A stretch of DNA of 64,000 bases, taken from contig NZ_VFOP01000001.1 in the NCBI RefSeq assembly GCF_006716185.1, positions 3,596,001 to 3,660,000 on the forward strand. The letters are read 5' to 3'. The notes below the pieces were generated by a model that was given only the letters and a program-made list of their open reading frames with translations, ran no database searches and was not told where the DNA came from. The DNA is from Ornithinicoccus hortensis. Lineage in GTDB: Bacteria; Actinomycetota; Actinomycetes; Actinomycetales; Dermatophilaceae. The position numbers and the translations under genes were made by a program. Positions 9,520 to 20,016 of this stretch are shown here, in pieces (the stretch's first letter is position 1; each line of letters begins with the position of its first letter).

Positions 9520-9676
9520 CCGTCAGCGCCTCCCGCCTGCGAGGTGAGGACCCCCACTGGATCCCCGGTTCCCTCCGCCTTCCAGCAACCTCCCGGATAC
9601 CGGGTGGTACCGCAAGCGTTACGGCCAAGACGTTGCCAGTTCTTTAGTCTCCCTTGAAGTTTGCTGCCCTGTCAGG

Positions 9677-10780
9677 TCACAGGATGTCGTCGGTGGTCCC
9701 GCGGGAGCGGTAGTTGAGCAGCTTGCGCCGGGCGTGCAGCGCCTTGACGACGGGGGTGGCGACGGGACTCAGCCTCAGGTCGTAGGCGGGGAACCAGTAG
9801 CGGTCGGTGCTGAACTTCAACTTCATCTTGAACACCCCGAAGGAGTGCTTGGACTCGTCCAGCACCCGGGGGATCCCCCAGAAGTCGAAGACCGAGTAGC
9901 CGTGCTCCTTGGCGTCCAGCATGGCGTTCCAGTAGAAGGCGTCGGGGGCCTTGGCGTCCTTGCGCTTGTCCTGACCCTCGGCGGGCGGCCGGTCGTCCCG
10001 GACGCTGCCGCCGTACAGGTAGAGGGTGGACTCCCCCAGCCCCAGGAAGAAGCCACCGGCCAGCGCCTGACCCTCGTGCCGGGAGAGCACCAGGTAGGTC
10101 TCGGAACCGTGCTTGTTGCCCTCGCGGAACAGCGTCTCGTAGTAGGCCCGCGGGAACGCGCCGAGCTGGGCCCGGGTGTTGGTCTGGTCAAAGATGTGCC
10201 AGAACGCCTCGAAGTCGTCGTCGCGACCGGCCTGCACCCCCATCTTCTGCGCGGTCCGCACGTTGCGGCGGGCCATCTTGTGCAGACCGGAGAAGAGCTC
10301 GTCCTCGGGACGGGTCAGGTCGGCCAGGATGGTGTGCTCGGGCTGCTCGGTCTTGGCCCGGTGGAAGGCCCCGTATGCCGGGGGCACGTCCCGCTGGTCG
10401 GCGGCGACGTCCTCGGCCTGGCCCACGTCGCCCGACGCGGCCGGGATGGCCCTGGGCGGCTCCACCTTCAGGTAGGCATCGGTCACCTTGGCGAGGCGGC
10501 GCAGCGCCGGGGCGAGCTCGGGCAGCAGCGCGACGTCCTCCAGGGCGGGCCCGCGGGGTGCGTAGAGCGTGCTAAGGCCGGGGACGAGCCGCTTGCGCAG
10601 GAGTTGCAGGGCACCCACCGTGGAGCCGTTGCGGCGCACCAGGAAGCGCATGGGCTGCTGGCCCAGCACCTTGCGGGCCTCGCCGTAGCCCCAGCTCTGC
10701 AACGGGCTGGTGAACGGCTGGGCGGCGACCACGCGGTTGAACTCGGCAGGGTCATCGATCGGATCCAGGGAGACAGGCAC
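9677..10780 (-). CDS. FemX/FemAB-family peptidoglycan aminoacyltransferase-like protein
   Basis: Fem ligases transfer amino acids from aminoacyl-tRNA to the stem peptide of lipid II to build the interpeptide bridge. Family marks are visible: SPLQSWGYGEARK near the N-terminus, a first GNAT-like half ending around residue 150, HKMARRNVRTAQKMGV in the middle (the usual helix preceding the second GNAT half), ALAGGFFLGLGESTLYLYGGS, and a C-terminal YSVFDFWGIPRV motif with FKMKLKF. The length of 367 residues is normal for the family. The amino acid added cannot be told from sequence. It is a single gene: ClpC lies upstream in the same direction, but a strong hairpin (10823-10857) separates them. 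Confidence 0.88.
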   Translation of the reverse strand: MPVSLDPIDDPAEFNRVVAAQPFTSPLQSWGYGEARKVLGQQPMRFLVRRNGSTVGALQLLRKRLVPGLSTLYAPRGPALEDVALLPELAPALRRLAKVTDAYLKVEPPRAIPAASGDVGQAEDVAADQRDVPPAYGAFHRAKTEQPEHTILADLTRPEDELFSGLHKMARRNVRTAQKMGVQAGRDDDFEAFWHIFDQTNTRAQLGAFPRAYYETLFREGNKHGSETYLVLSRHEGQALAGGFFLGLGESTLYLYGGSVRDDRPPAEGQDKRKDAKAPDAFYWNAMLDAKEHGYSVFDFWGIPRVLDESKHSFGVFKMKLKFSTDRYWFPAYDLRLSPVATPVVKALHARRKLLNYRSRGTTDDIL

Positions 10781-10822
10781 GCCCCCGATTATGCCCGTCG
10801 GGCGCCCTGCCCCGTGACAGGC

Positions 10823-10857
10823 GAGCGGCCCGGGCCCCGTCGGGGTCCGGGCCGCTC
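10823..10857 (-). terminator. Terminator of clpC
   Basis: A 16-bp inverted repeat with a 3-base loop (GAGCGGCCCGGGCCCC and its near-complement, one G-T pair) lies 12 bases past the clpC stop codon and before the FemX-like gene. No T-run follows. Confidence 0.75.
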
Positions 10858-10868
10858 GGCACTGGAGG

Positions 10869-13382
<2,514 letters not shown>

Positions 13383-13614
13383 TCCTGACAGATTGGCATG
13401 AGAGCAGCGAACTTCCCTCGATGCTACGTGCGTCTGCTGGCCTCAACGCCCTCGTGCGCAGCACTGTTCCACACCTGGCAGCCTCGGGGGGCACTGTTCG
13501 CCCACGGCAGAAGCATCCAGGCGGGTGGGTGATAATCGGCGGCCGAGCCAGCCAGGGCGCAACCGTGCAGGACGCAGGGCCCGGGCGGACACCGAGGAGA
13601 CCGGAGGAGAATCG

Positions 13615-14283
13615 ATGCGGATCGCGCGACACGCCTTGACAGCCCTCACCCTGGGCGCGTTGGCCCTGGGGCTGGGCGCCTGCAGCGGCGACGACGCCGG
13701 GACCGACGACGATGCGACCAGCACCGCGGCAGCCGACGGGTTGGAGGGCAGCATCCCCACCAGCGGCTGGTGGTGCCGGATGATCAAGGAGGACTCGGTC
13801 GCCGTGGCCACGGACGGTCGCCAGGCAGAGGCCCGCGAGGTCCTGCGGCAGAACGACGAGAGCGGCCACCTGTGCGAGGTGGTGCTCCCGGTCGAGGAGG
13901 ACTCGACCGAGACCGAGACGGTCATGGCCTTCCAGATCCAGGCGGACGCCGAGGACGCGGCCGAGCAGATCCGCTCGGAGATGGCAGGCCGCGACGACGC
14001 GGAGCCGGGACCGGACTACCTGGGCGAGTCCTACGTCGTGCCCGGCGCCGCATACGCGATCGTGCCGTGCGGCGCGCCGGTGGGCAGCCCGGACGAGGGC
14101 CAGCAGGTGCCCTACGTGCTGTCGGTGACCACCACCACCGAGGCCGGCAAGGAACTCACCGACGCGCTGACCGAGCCGCTGCGGCGCAGCCTCATCGAGC
14201 TGGACCAGAGCGTGAAGTGCAGCCCGAAGGCGGCGCACGAGGAGGTCGTCGGGGACGACGCGGGCGCCACGACGGCACCCTGA
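13615..14283 (+). CDS. Putative lipoprotein of unknown function
   Basis: A 222-residue exported protein with a lipoprotein signal: basic start, hydrophobic segment and lipobox LGAC at about residues 18-21. An acidic, low-complexity linker (SGDDAGTDDDATS) follows. The rest is acidic, with four further cysteines (WWC, HLC, VPC and KCS contexts) that could form two disulfides outside the cell. I do not recognise a family; it resembles small actinobacterial solute-binding or sensor lipoproteins in style only. The start is ATG at 13615 with GGAGGA six bases upstream; the frame is open further upstream but without a better start. It is divergent from clpC and convergent with ku. Confidence 0.7.
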   Translation: MRIARHALTALTLGALALGLGACSGDDAGTDDDATSTAAADGLEGSIPTSGWWCRMIKEDSVAVATDGRQAEAREVLRQNDESGHLCEVVLPVEEDSTETETVMAFQIQADAEDAAEQIRSEMAGRDDAEPGPDYLGESYVVPGAAYAIVPCGAPVGSPDEGQQVPYVLSVTTTTEAGKELTDALTEPLRRSLIELDQSVKCSPKAAHEEVVGDDAGATTAP

Positions 14284-14324
14284 CCGCGCAACCCTGACCG
14301 CGCGGGGTCTACGACGCCGGCGGA

Positions 14325-15347
14325 CTACCCCGCCTTCTTCTTCGTCGTCGACCGCTTGGCGGCCGTCTTCTTCGTCGTGGACTTCTTGGCCGTGGACTTC
14401 TTGGCCGTGGACTTCGTGGTGGAGGCCTTCGTGGTCGAGGACTTCGCCGTGCCCTTGTCCGTCGAGGCGGTCTTCTTCACCGCGGCGCCCTTGCGTGCGC
14501 TGGGCTTGGAGGTCTTCGAGGCACCGGCGTCCTCCCCGTCGTCCGGGTCGGCGCCGGCCTCCCCCCGGGAGGCCTTGGCCCGGTCGACGCTGCGCTGCAG
14601 GGCCGCCAGCAGGTCCACCACCTGGCCGTCGTCCTCCTCCTCGGTCTCGGCGACCTCGGAGACGTCGCCCCCCTCGATCTTGGCCTGGACCAACTGCTCC
14701 ACGGCCACCGTGTAGTCGTCCTCGTAGGCATCGGGCTCGAAGTCACCGGCCATCGAGTCGACCAGCATCCGGGCCATCGCGACCTCGCTGTCCTTGGGCT
14801 CCCCCACCTCGTCCAGGTGGTCCAGCTCGCCGACGTCCCGCACCTCGTCCGGCCACAGCAGGGTCTGCATCAGGATGGCGTCGTCGAGCACGCGCAGCAC
14901 CGCCATGGTCATCCGGGTGCGCACGGAGACCGTGACCACGGCCACCCGGTCGCTCTCCCGCAACGCCTCGCGCAGCAGCCCGTAGGCCTTGGCCCCCATC
15001 GCGTCGGGCTCGATGTAGTAGGCCTTGTCGTAGAGGATCGGGTCGATCTGGTCGGCGGGCACGAACCGTTCGACGCTGATCTCCTTGGAGGATCGGTTCG
15101 GCAGCGACTTGAAGTCCTCGTCGGTGAGCACGACGGTCTTGCCGTCGGCGGTCTCGTACGCCTTGGCGATCTCCTTGTAGGGCACCTCCTCCCCGTCGGC
15201 CTGCGCCACCCGCTTGTACTTGATCCGGCTCCCGTCGCTGCGCCGGACCTGGTGGAAGCTCAGGTCGTGGTTCTCGGTCGCGGAATACAGCCGCACGGGC
15301 ACGTTGACCAGCCCGAACGACACGGCACCCTTCCAGATTGCTCGCAC
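14325..15347 (-). CDS. ku: Ku protein, non-homologous end joining
   Basis: Bacterial Ku is a homodimeric ring that binds double-strand DNA ends and recruits LigD. The family start (MRAIWKGAVSFGLVNVPV) and core motifs (GSRIKYKRVAQADGEEVP, EVALVYFEPDK-like region near VLYDKAYYIEP) are clear through about residue 250. The last 50 residues are a Lys/Thr/Ser/Ala tail of STAKK/STTKK-type repeats, encoded by near-15-base DNA repeats. Such lysine-rich tails aid DNA binding and threading in mycobacterial Ku. The start is GTG. The gene is divergent from the ligase gene, with only 17 bases between start codons, so both promoters must overlap coding sequence or the transcripts are nearly leaderless. Confidence 0.95.
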   Translation of the reverse strand: MRAIWKGAVSFGLVNVPVRLYSATENHDLSFHQVRRSDGSRIKYKRVAQADGEEVPYKEIAKAYETADGKTVVLTDEDFKSLPNRSSKEISVERFVPADQIDPILYDKAYYIEPDAMGAKAYGLLREALRESDRVAVVTVSVRTRMTMAVLRVLDDAILMQTLLWPDEVRDVGELDHLDEVGEPKDSEVAMARMLVDSMAGDFEPDAYEDDYTVAVEQLVQAKIEGGDVSEVAETEEEDDGQVVDLLAALQRSVDRAKASRGEAGADPDDGEDAGASKTSKPSARKGAAVKKTASTDKGTAKSSTTKASTTKSTAKKSTAKKSTTKKTAAKRSTTKKKAG

Positions 15348-15364
15348 TGTTACAGGATGGACCC

Positions 15365-16303
15365 ATGCGCCCCATGCTCGCCACTCCGGGACGGCCGCCC
15401 GGTCGCGCCGCAGCCCCCGTCCCCGACGGTCCCGGCTGGGCCCACGAGCTGAAGTGGGACGGGATCCGGCTGCTGGCCGAGGTCACCGACGGCACGCTGC
15501 GGCTGAGCACCCGCACCGAGCGGGACGTCACCGTGGCATTCCCCGAGCTCGGTCCCCTCGTCGGCGTCGCCGAGGACCTCCTGCTGGACGGCGAGCTCGT
15601 CTCGCTGGCCGACGGGATCCCCTCCTTCCAGCGACTCGCCGAGCGGGTGCACACCACGTCGGCACGCAAGGCGGCACAGCTGGCGGCCGCCCGTCCCGCC
15701 ACCTACATCGCCTTCGACCTGCTGCGGGTCGACGGGTTGGACCTCACCGTGCTGCCGTGGAGCCAGCGCCGCGACGCGCTGGAGCGCATCCTGCCCGAGC
15801 GTGGGCCCTGGCAGGTGTCCCCGGTGTATGCCGACGGCCGGGGGCTGCTTGCGGCGACCGCCGAGCAGGGGCTGGAGGGGATCGTCAGCAAGCGGCGCGA
15901 CTCGGCATACCTCCCGGGCGTGCGCAGCCCGGACTGGGTGAAGTTCCCGCACCGGGCGACCACCAGCTGGGTGGTCGGCGGGTGGCGCCCGGAGACCGGC
16001 CGCTCCCGCCTCGGCGCCCTGCTCGTGGGCGCCCCCGCCCCCGGCGGGTTGACCTTCCGCGGGCGGGTGGGCAGCGGGCTCGCCGGGAAGGCCGGCGCCG
16101 CGCTGCAGGAGCACCTGGCGGCGCTGCCCCGGGTGGACTGCCCGTTCGTCGACGAGGTGCCGGCCGTGGACCGGGCGGGGGCGACCTGGGTGCGACCCGA
16201 GCTCGTGGTGGACGTCGCGTCGCTGGGCCTGACCGGGGCGGGACGGTTGCGCCAGCCCAGCTACCAGGGCTGGCGACCCGACCTGACGCCGGAGGAGCTC
16301 TGA
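15365..16303 (+). CDS. ATP-dependent DNA ligase (LigD ligase domain as a separate protein)
   Basis: The nucleotidyltransferase motif I is visible in ELKWDGIRLL (the adenylated Lys is in KWDG, about residue 34). Motif III-like LLLDGELV, motif IV-like LEGIVSKRRDS and motif V-like WVKFPH follow, then an OB-fold region. The 312-residue size matches a stand-alone LigD ligase module. It sits beside Ku and directly upstream (one base gap) of a LigD-type polymerase gene, so the role is sealing double-strand breaks. ATG at 15365 is chosen; an in-frame start at 15338 would overlap ku. No 3'-phosphoesterase domain is attached. Confidence 0.9.
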   Translation: MRPMLATPGRPPGRAAAPVPDGPGWAHELKWDGIRLLAEVTDGTLRLSTRTERDVTVAFPELGPLVGVAEDLLLDGELVSLADGIPSFQRLAERVHTTSARKAAQLAAARPATYIAFDLLRVDGLDLTVLPWSQRRDALERILPERGPWQVSPVYADGRGLLAATAEQGLEGIVSKRRDSAYLPGVRSPDWVKFPHRATTSWVVGGWRPETGRSRLGALLVGAPAPGGLTFRGRVGSGLAGKAGAALQEHLAALPRVDCPFVDEVPAVDRAGATWVRPELVVDVASLGLTGAGRLRQPSYQGWRPDLTPEEL

Positions 16304-16304
16304 G

Positions 16305-17171
16305 ATGGCCAGCGGCCCCGTGCAGTCGGTGAGCGTCGGTGGGCGCACCCTCCGGGTCAGCAGCCTGGACAAGGTGCTGTTCCCCGCCACCGGCACCACC
16401 AAGGGCGAGGTGCTCCAGTACTACGTGCAGGCCGCCGACCGATTGCTCCCCCGGCTCGCCGGCCGCCCGGTGACGCGGATCCGCTGGCCGCACGGGGTCT
16501 CGGGGCAGAGCTTCTTCGAGAAGAACCTACCCAGCGGGGCGCCGGACTGGCTGCGCTCGGTGACCATCCGGGGGCACGGGTCGCGGTCCGGCCGGGAGTC
16601 GGTCACCTACCCCCTCGTGGAGGACCTGCCCACGCTGGTCTACCTGGTCAACCTCGGGTCCCTTGAGCTGCACGTCCCGCAGTGGCGGGTGGACGGGGAC
16701 GGGCACCCCCTGCCCCCGGACCGGATGGTCGTCGACCTGGACCCCGGCCCCGGCGCCGGCCTGACCGAGTGCGCCCGGGTGGCGGTGCTCGTGCGCGACC
16801 AGTTGGCGGCGGTGGGACTGGACACCCAGCCGGTCACCAGCGGGAGCAAGGGGATGCAGCTGTATGCCGAGCTGGACGGGGACCGCACGTCCGAGGAGGT
16901 GAGCGAGGTGGCACGGACCCTGGCGCAGCTGCTGGCCGAGCGCCACCCCGACCTGGTGGTGTGGAAGATGACCAAGGCGCTGCGCCCCGGCAAGGTCTTC
17001 CTCGACTGGTCGCAGAACAATGCCGCGAAGACGACCATCTGTCCCTACTCGCTGCGGGGCCGGGAGCGGCCCCAGGTGGCGGCACCCCGCGAGTGGGCCG
17101 AGGTGGAGGCCGCCGCCGACGGCTCCGGGAGCCTGGTCCAGGTGACCTACGACGAGGTGCTCGGACGCTGA
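16305..17171 (+). CDS. LigD-type polymerase (archaeo-eukaryotic primase family)
   Basis: A 288-residue stand-alone PolDom enzyme that fills gaps at broken ends, with a preference for ribonucleotides in characterised relatives. Marks include TKGEVLQYYVQAADRLLPRL near the N-terminus, HGVSGQSFFEKN, the catalytic metal motif VVDLDPGPG, SGSKGMQLYAEL and FLDWSQNNAAKTT. The start is one base after the ligase stop, with GGAGGA at the end of that gene acting as ribosome-binding site, so translation is coupled. Together with Ku and the ligase it makes a split NHEJ set. A hairpin terminator follows. Confidence 0.92.
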   Translation: MASGPVQSVSVGGRTLRVSSLDKVLFPATGTTKGEVLQYYVQAADRLLPRLAGRPVTRIRWPHGVSGQSFFEKNLPSGAPDWLRSVTIRGHGSRSGRESVTYPLVEDLPTLVYLVNLGSLELHVPQWRVDGDGHPLPPDRMVVDLDPGPGAGLTECARVAVLVRDQLAAVGLDTQPVTSGSKGMQLYAELDGDRTSEEVSEVARTLAQLLAERHPDLVVWKMTKALRPGKVFLDWSQNNAAKTTICPYSLRGRERPQVAAPREWAEVEAAADGSGSLVQVTYDEVLGR

Positions 17172-17179
17172 GCACGCGA

Positions 17180-17215
17180 CTGGCCCCCGACACCCAGCCG
17201 GGCGTCGGGGGCCAG
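17180..17215. terminator. Terminator between the PolDom gene and lsr2
   Basis: A perfect 12-bp stem (CTGGCCCCCGAC paired with GTCGGGGGCCAG) and a 12-base loop lie between two convergent genes. It can serve both directions. Confidence 0.75.
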
Positions 17216-17247
17216 TTCCTCCCGATCGTGCGGGGAGGTGGTCGCGA

Positions 17248-17583
17248 TCAGTGCGCCGCCCGGTAGGCCTCCTGGACCTCCTGGGAGACCCGCCCGCGGT
17301 CGCTCACCTTGAAACCGTTCTCCCGGCCCCACTCGCGCATCCGGGCCAGCTCCTCACGGGTGGAGCTGCTGGGGCCACCCGAGCTGCGGCGGCGGGTCTG
17401 GCGACGACCACCGGAGCGGCGTGCCACGCCGATCCAGGGCGCCAGGTCCTCACGCAGCTTGGCGGCGTTCTGGGTGGACAGGTCGACCTCGTAGGTCACG
17501 CCGTCCAGACCGAACTCCACGGTCTCTTCCGCCTCTCCCCCCGACAGGTCATCGACGAGAATCACCTGAACTCGCTGTGCCAT
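17248..17583 (-). CDS. lsr2: Lsr2, nucleoid-associated xenogeneic silencer
   Basis: Lsr2 binds AT-rich DNA in the minor groove and silences foreign genes; it is the actinobacterial analogue of H-NS. The N-terminal dimerisation domain (VQVILVDDLSGGEAEETV, then GVTYEVDLSTQNAAKLRE) and the C-terminal DNA-binding domain with its RGR AT-hook-like loop (VSDRGRVSQEVQEAY) are intact in 111 residues. I place the start at ATG 17581-17583, preceded by GGAGAA; an upstream in-frame ATG at 17598 would add MENGY and lacks a ribosome-binding site. The unusually AT-rich region upstream carries a good promoter candidate. Confidence 0.95.
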   Translation of the reverse strand: MAQRVQVILVDDLSGGEAEETVEFGLDGVTYEVDLSTQNAAKLREDLAPWIGVARRSGGRRQTRRRSSGGPSSSTREELARMREWGRENGFKVSDRGRVSQEVQEAYRAAH

Positions 17584-17636
17584 GTAACCGTTCTCCATTC
17601 GTCAGTCTGAACTGAGTGCGGATTGCATTCGGAGTT

Positions 17637-17664
17637 AATCTACGTGACCGGAGAACAAATGCAA
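17637..17664 (-). promoter_or_regulatory. Candidate lsr2 promoter
   Basis: Reading the minus strand, TTGCAT (17664-17659) and TAGATT (17642-17637) are spaced by 16 bases in an AT-rich stretch upstream of lsr2. The AT-richness may also allow autoregulation by Lsr2. This is a sequence match only. Confidence 0.45.
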
Positions 17665-17703
17665 AGGCAATTCAGGGTTTTATCAGGAACGGTGTCGCGC
17701 AGA

Positions 17704-17898
17704 TCACGATGAAGGTCGGATATTCCCGTCGGTCTCGCGTCGCCGGTCCTCGAGTTCCTGCTCCCACTGGCGGACCGCGGCGCGTTCCCGCCGGTCTCCC
17801 TCGATGATGTGTTTCATGATCACGTAGAAGAGGTACAACAATCCCGCCGTGGGCAGGAGTGCGGCCACATACGGCCACAAGTCCGATAGCCAGCTCAT
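17704..17898 (-). CDS. Small single-pass membrane protein downstream of lysS
   Basis: A 64-residue protein with one transmembrane segment at about residues 6-28 (LWPYVAALLPTAGLLYLFYV) followed by a charged, helical tail rich in Arg, Glu and Gln. The start codon lies one base after the lysS stop, so it is probably translated from the lysS message. I do not recognise a function; small membrane proteins in this position between lysS and lsr2 occur in related actinobacteria, but I cannot assign a family. Confidence 0.7.
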   Translation of the reverse strand: MSWLSDLWPYVAALLPTAGLLYLFYVIMKHIIEGDRRERAAVRQWEQELEDRRRETDGNIRPSS

Positions 17899-17899
17899 C

Positions 17900-19435
17900 T
17901 CACGCCTCGGGTTTCACGAAGGGGAACAGAATAGTCTCCCGAATGCCGGTGCCGCCCAGCAACATGAGCACCCGGTCGATGCCCACGCCGACCCCACCCA
18001 TGGGTGGTGCGCCGTGCTCGAGGGCCCGCAGGAAGTCCTCGTCCAGCTGCATCGCCTCCGGGTCCCCGGCTGCAGCCAGCAGGGACTGCTCGGTCAGCCG
18101 TTCCCGTTGCACCACAGGGTCAATCAGCTCCGAGAAGCCTGTGCCGCGCTCGGTCCCGCCGATGATGAGGTCCCAGGCCTCGATCAGGTCCGGACGGTCC
18201 CGGTGCTGTCGCGCCAGGGGCTGCGCCAGCGGCGGGTAGTCGCAGACGAAGGTGGGCTGGAGCAGGCCGGGCTCCACGAGTTCACCGAAGAGTTCGAGGG
18301 CCATCTTCTGCCCGCTCCAATTCGGGTCCACCTGGACCTCTCGGTCCTGCGCAATACGGAGCAGGTCCTCGACCGGGGTGGCGACATCCACGGTCACGCC
18401 GACCGCGTCGGACAGTCCTTCATAGAAGCGCAACCAGGTCCATTCGCCATCGAGATCGATCACCCCTGCCGGCGTTTCGATTTGACGTGACCCCACGGCA
18501 TCGGCCGCCGCGAGAATCATTCGTTGGGTCAGTTCCGCGATGGAGTGCTGGTCACCATAGGCCTGATAGGCCTCGACCATCGTGAACTCCGGGCTGTGCG
18601 TGGAGTCGATTCCTTCGTTACGGAAGACCGGCCCGATCTCGTAGACCCGCTCGATGCCCCCGACAACGGCCTTCTTGAGATTGAGTTCCAGGGCGATCCG
18701 CAGGCTCATCGGGAGGTCAAAGGCATTCAGGTGGGTCCGGAACGGGCGGGCCGTGGCCCCACCGTGGATGGTCTGCAGCACGGGCGTCTCGATCTCCACG
18801 TAGCCCTCGTCCACCAGCACCCCGCGGATGGCGTGCATCACCGCGGCCCGGTCCCGCACGGCCCGGCGAGCGTCCTCGCGCACGACCAGGTCGACATACC
18901 GCCGCCGGACCCGCTCCTCCTCGGACAGTTCCTTGTGCAGGACGGGGAGCGGGCGCAGCGCCTTGCTGGCCATCTGCCACTGGTCGGCCATCACCGACAA
19001 CTCGCCCCGCCGGCTGCTGATCACCCGGCCGTGGACGAACACGTGGTCGCCGAGGTCGACCAGCGACTTCCAGCGCGCCAGGGACTCCTCGCCGACCTCC
19101 GCGAGGCTGAGCATGGCCTGCAGCCGGGTGCCGTCGCCGGCCTGCAGGGAGGCGAAACACAGCTTGCCGGTGTTGCGCACGAAGACCACGCGTCCGGCGA
19201 CCCCGACGACGTCCTGGGTCTCCTCCCCGGTCTCCAGGTGGGCCCACTGCTCCCGGACCTGGGGGATGGTGTGGGTCACGGGAACCTGGATCGGGTAGGC
19301 CTGCCCACCCTCGGCGAGCAGTTGGTCACGCTTGGCCCGCCGCACCCGCATCTGCTCCGGCAGGTCCTCCACGGACGGGCTGGTGTCCGGGGACGTGGTG
19401 GGCTGGGTGTCGGTCGGGGTGCGCGCGTCGGTCAC
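17900..19435 (-). CDS. lysS: Lysyl-tRNA synthetase, class II
   Basis: Charges tRNA-Lys. The OB-fold anticodon-binding domain lies in the N-terminal 180 residues after an acidic, unconserved leader. The class II catalytic core shows motif 2 (FRNEGIDSTHSPEFTMVEAY) and motif 3 (GGVGVGIDRVLML), with the dimer motif 1 region around AVRDRAAVMHAIRGVL. Length 511 is normal. The gene heads a two-gene unit with the small membrane protein; lsr2 follows after a gap with its own promoter candidate. Confidence 0.96.
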   Translation of the reverse strand: MTDARTPTDTQPTTSPDTSPSVEDLPEQMRVRRAKRDQLLAEGGQAYPIQVPVTHTIPQVREQWAHLETGEETQDVVGVAGRVVFVRNTGKLCFASLQAGDGTRLQAMLSLAEVGEESLARWKSLVDLGDHVFVHGRVISSRRGELSVMADQWQMASKALRPLPVLHKELSEEERVRRRYVDLVVREDARRAVRDRAAVMHAIRGVLVDEGYVEIETPVLQTIHGGATARPFRTHLNAFDLPMSLRIALELNLKKAVVGGIERVYEIGPVFRNEGIDSTHSPEFTMVEAYQAYGDQHSIAELTQRMILAAADAVGSRQIETPAGVIDLDGEWTWLRFYEGLSDAVGVTVDVATPVEDLLRIAQDREVQVDPNWSGQKMALELFGELVEPGLLQPTFVCDYPPLAQPLARQHRDRPDLIEAWDLIIGGTERGTGFSELIDPVVQRERLTEQSLLAAAGDPEAMQLDEDFLRALEHGAPPMGGVGVGIDRVLMLLGGTGIRETILFPFVKPEA

Positions 19436-19459
19436 TACCTCAGGGTACCCAGCCGCACC

Positions 19460-19993
19460 TCACCACAACGAAGCGCCGCTGACCCGCTCCTCGAGCAGCA
19501 GGAGGGTCCGCTTGCGCTCCACGCCACCGCCGTAGCCGGTCAGCGACCCGTCGGCGCCGACCACCCGGTGGCAGGGTACGACGATGCTGATCGGATTCCG
19601 TCCGTTGGCCAGCCCGACGGCCCGTGCGGCGCCGGGGGCGCCGATCCGCTCGGCCAGCTGGGCGTAGCTCCAGGTGGTGCCGTACGGGATCGTCCGCAGG
19701 GTGGACCACACCCGCTGTTGGAACTCCGTGCCGGCCGGCGCCAGCGGCAGGTCGAAGTGGGTGAGTTCGCCGGCGAAGTATGCCGACAGCTGGCTGGCCG
19801 TGTCGCGCAGCACCGGCGGGGCCTGCCCCGGGTCGACGCGCGGCCCCCACGCCTCGGGCGGGGGTGCGTGCCGGTGCGCCTCCATGTAGACCCCCGCCAG
19901 GCGGTCGCCGTCGGCCACCAGCGTGAGCGTCCCGATCGGGCTCCCCACCTCGACCCGGACCCGGCCGGGACCCGTGCCGGTCGTGGCGTCCAT
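19460..19993 (-). CDS. ogt: Methylated-DNA-protein cysteine methyltransferase (Ogt type)
   Basis: A suicide enzyme that removes alkyl groups from O6-alkylguanine. The active site [21 protein letters not shown] is complete, with the helix-turn-helix segment ([20 protein letters not shown]) and Arg finger upstream ([17 protein letters not shown]). At 177 residues it is a stand-alone Ogt. I chose ATG 19991-19993, preceded by AGGAG six bases away. A GTG at 20018-20020 overlaps the stop of the upstream Ada-AlkA gene (GTGA) and is a second possibility. The gene pair forms an alkylation-repair operon. Confidence 0.94.
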   Translation of the reverse strand: MDATTGTGPGRVRVEVGSPIGTLTLVADGDRLAGVYMEAHRHAPPPEAWGPRVDPGQAPPVLRDTASQLSAYFAGELTHFDLPLAPAGTEFQQRVWSTLRTIPYGTTWSYAQLAERIGAPGAARAVGLANGRNPISIVVPCHRVVGADGSLTGYGGGVERKRTLLLLEERVSGASLW

Positions 19994-20016
19994 ACGCGCT
20001 CCTTCGTGCCGTCCGT

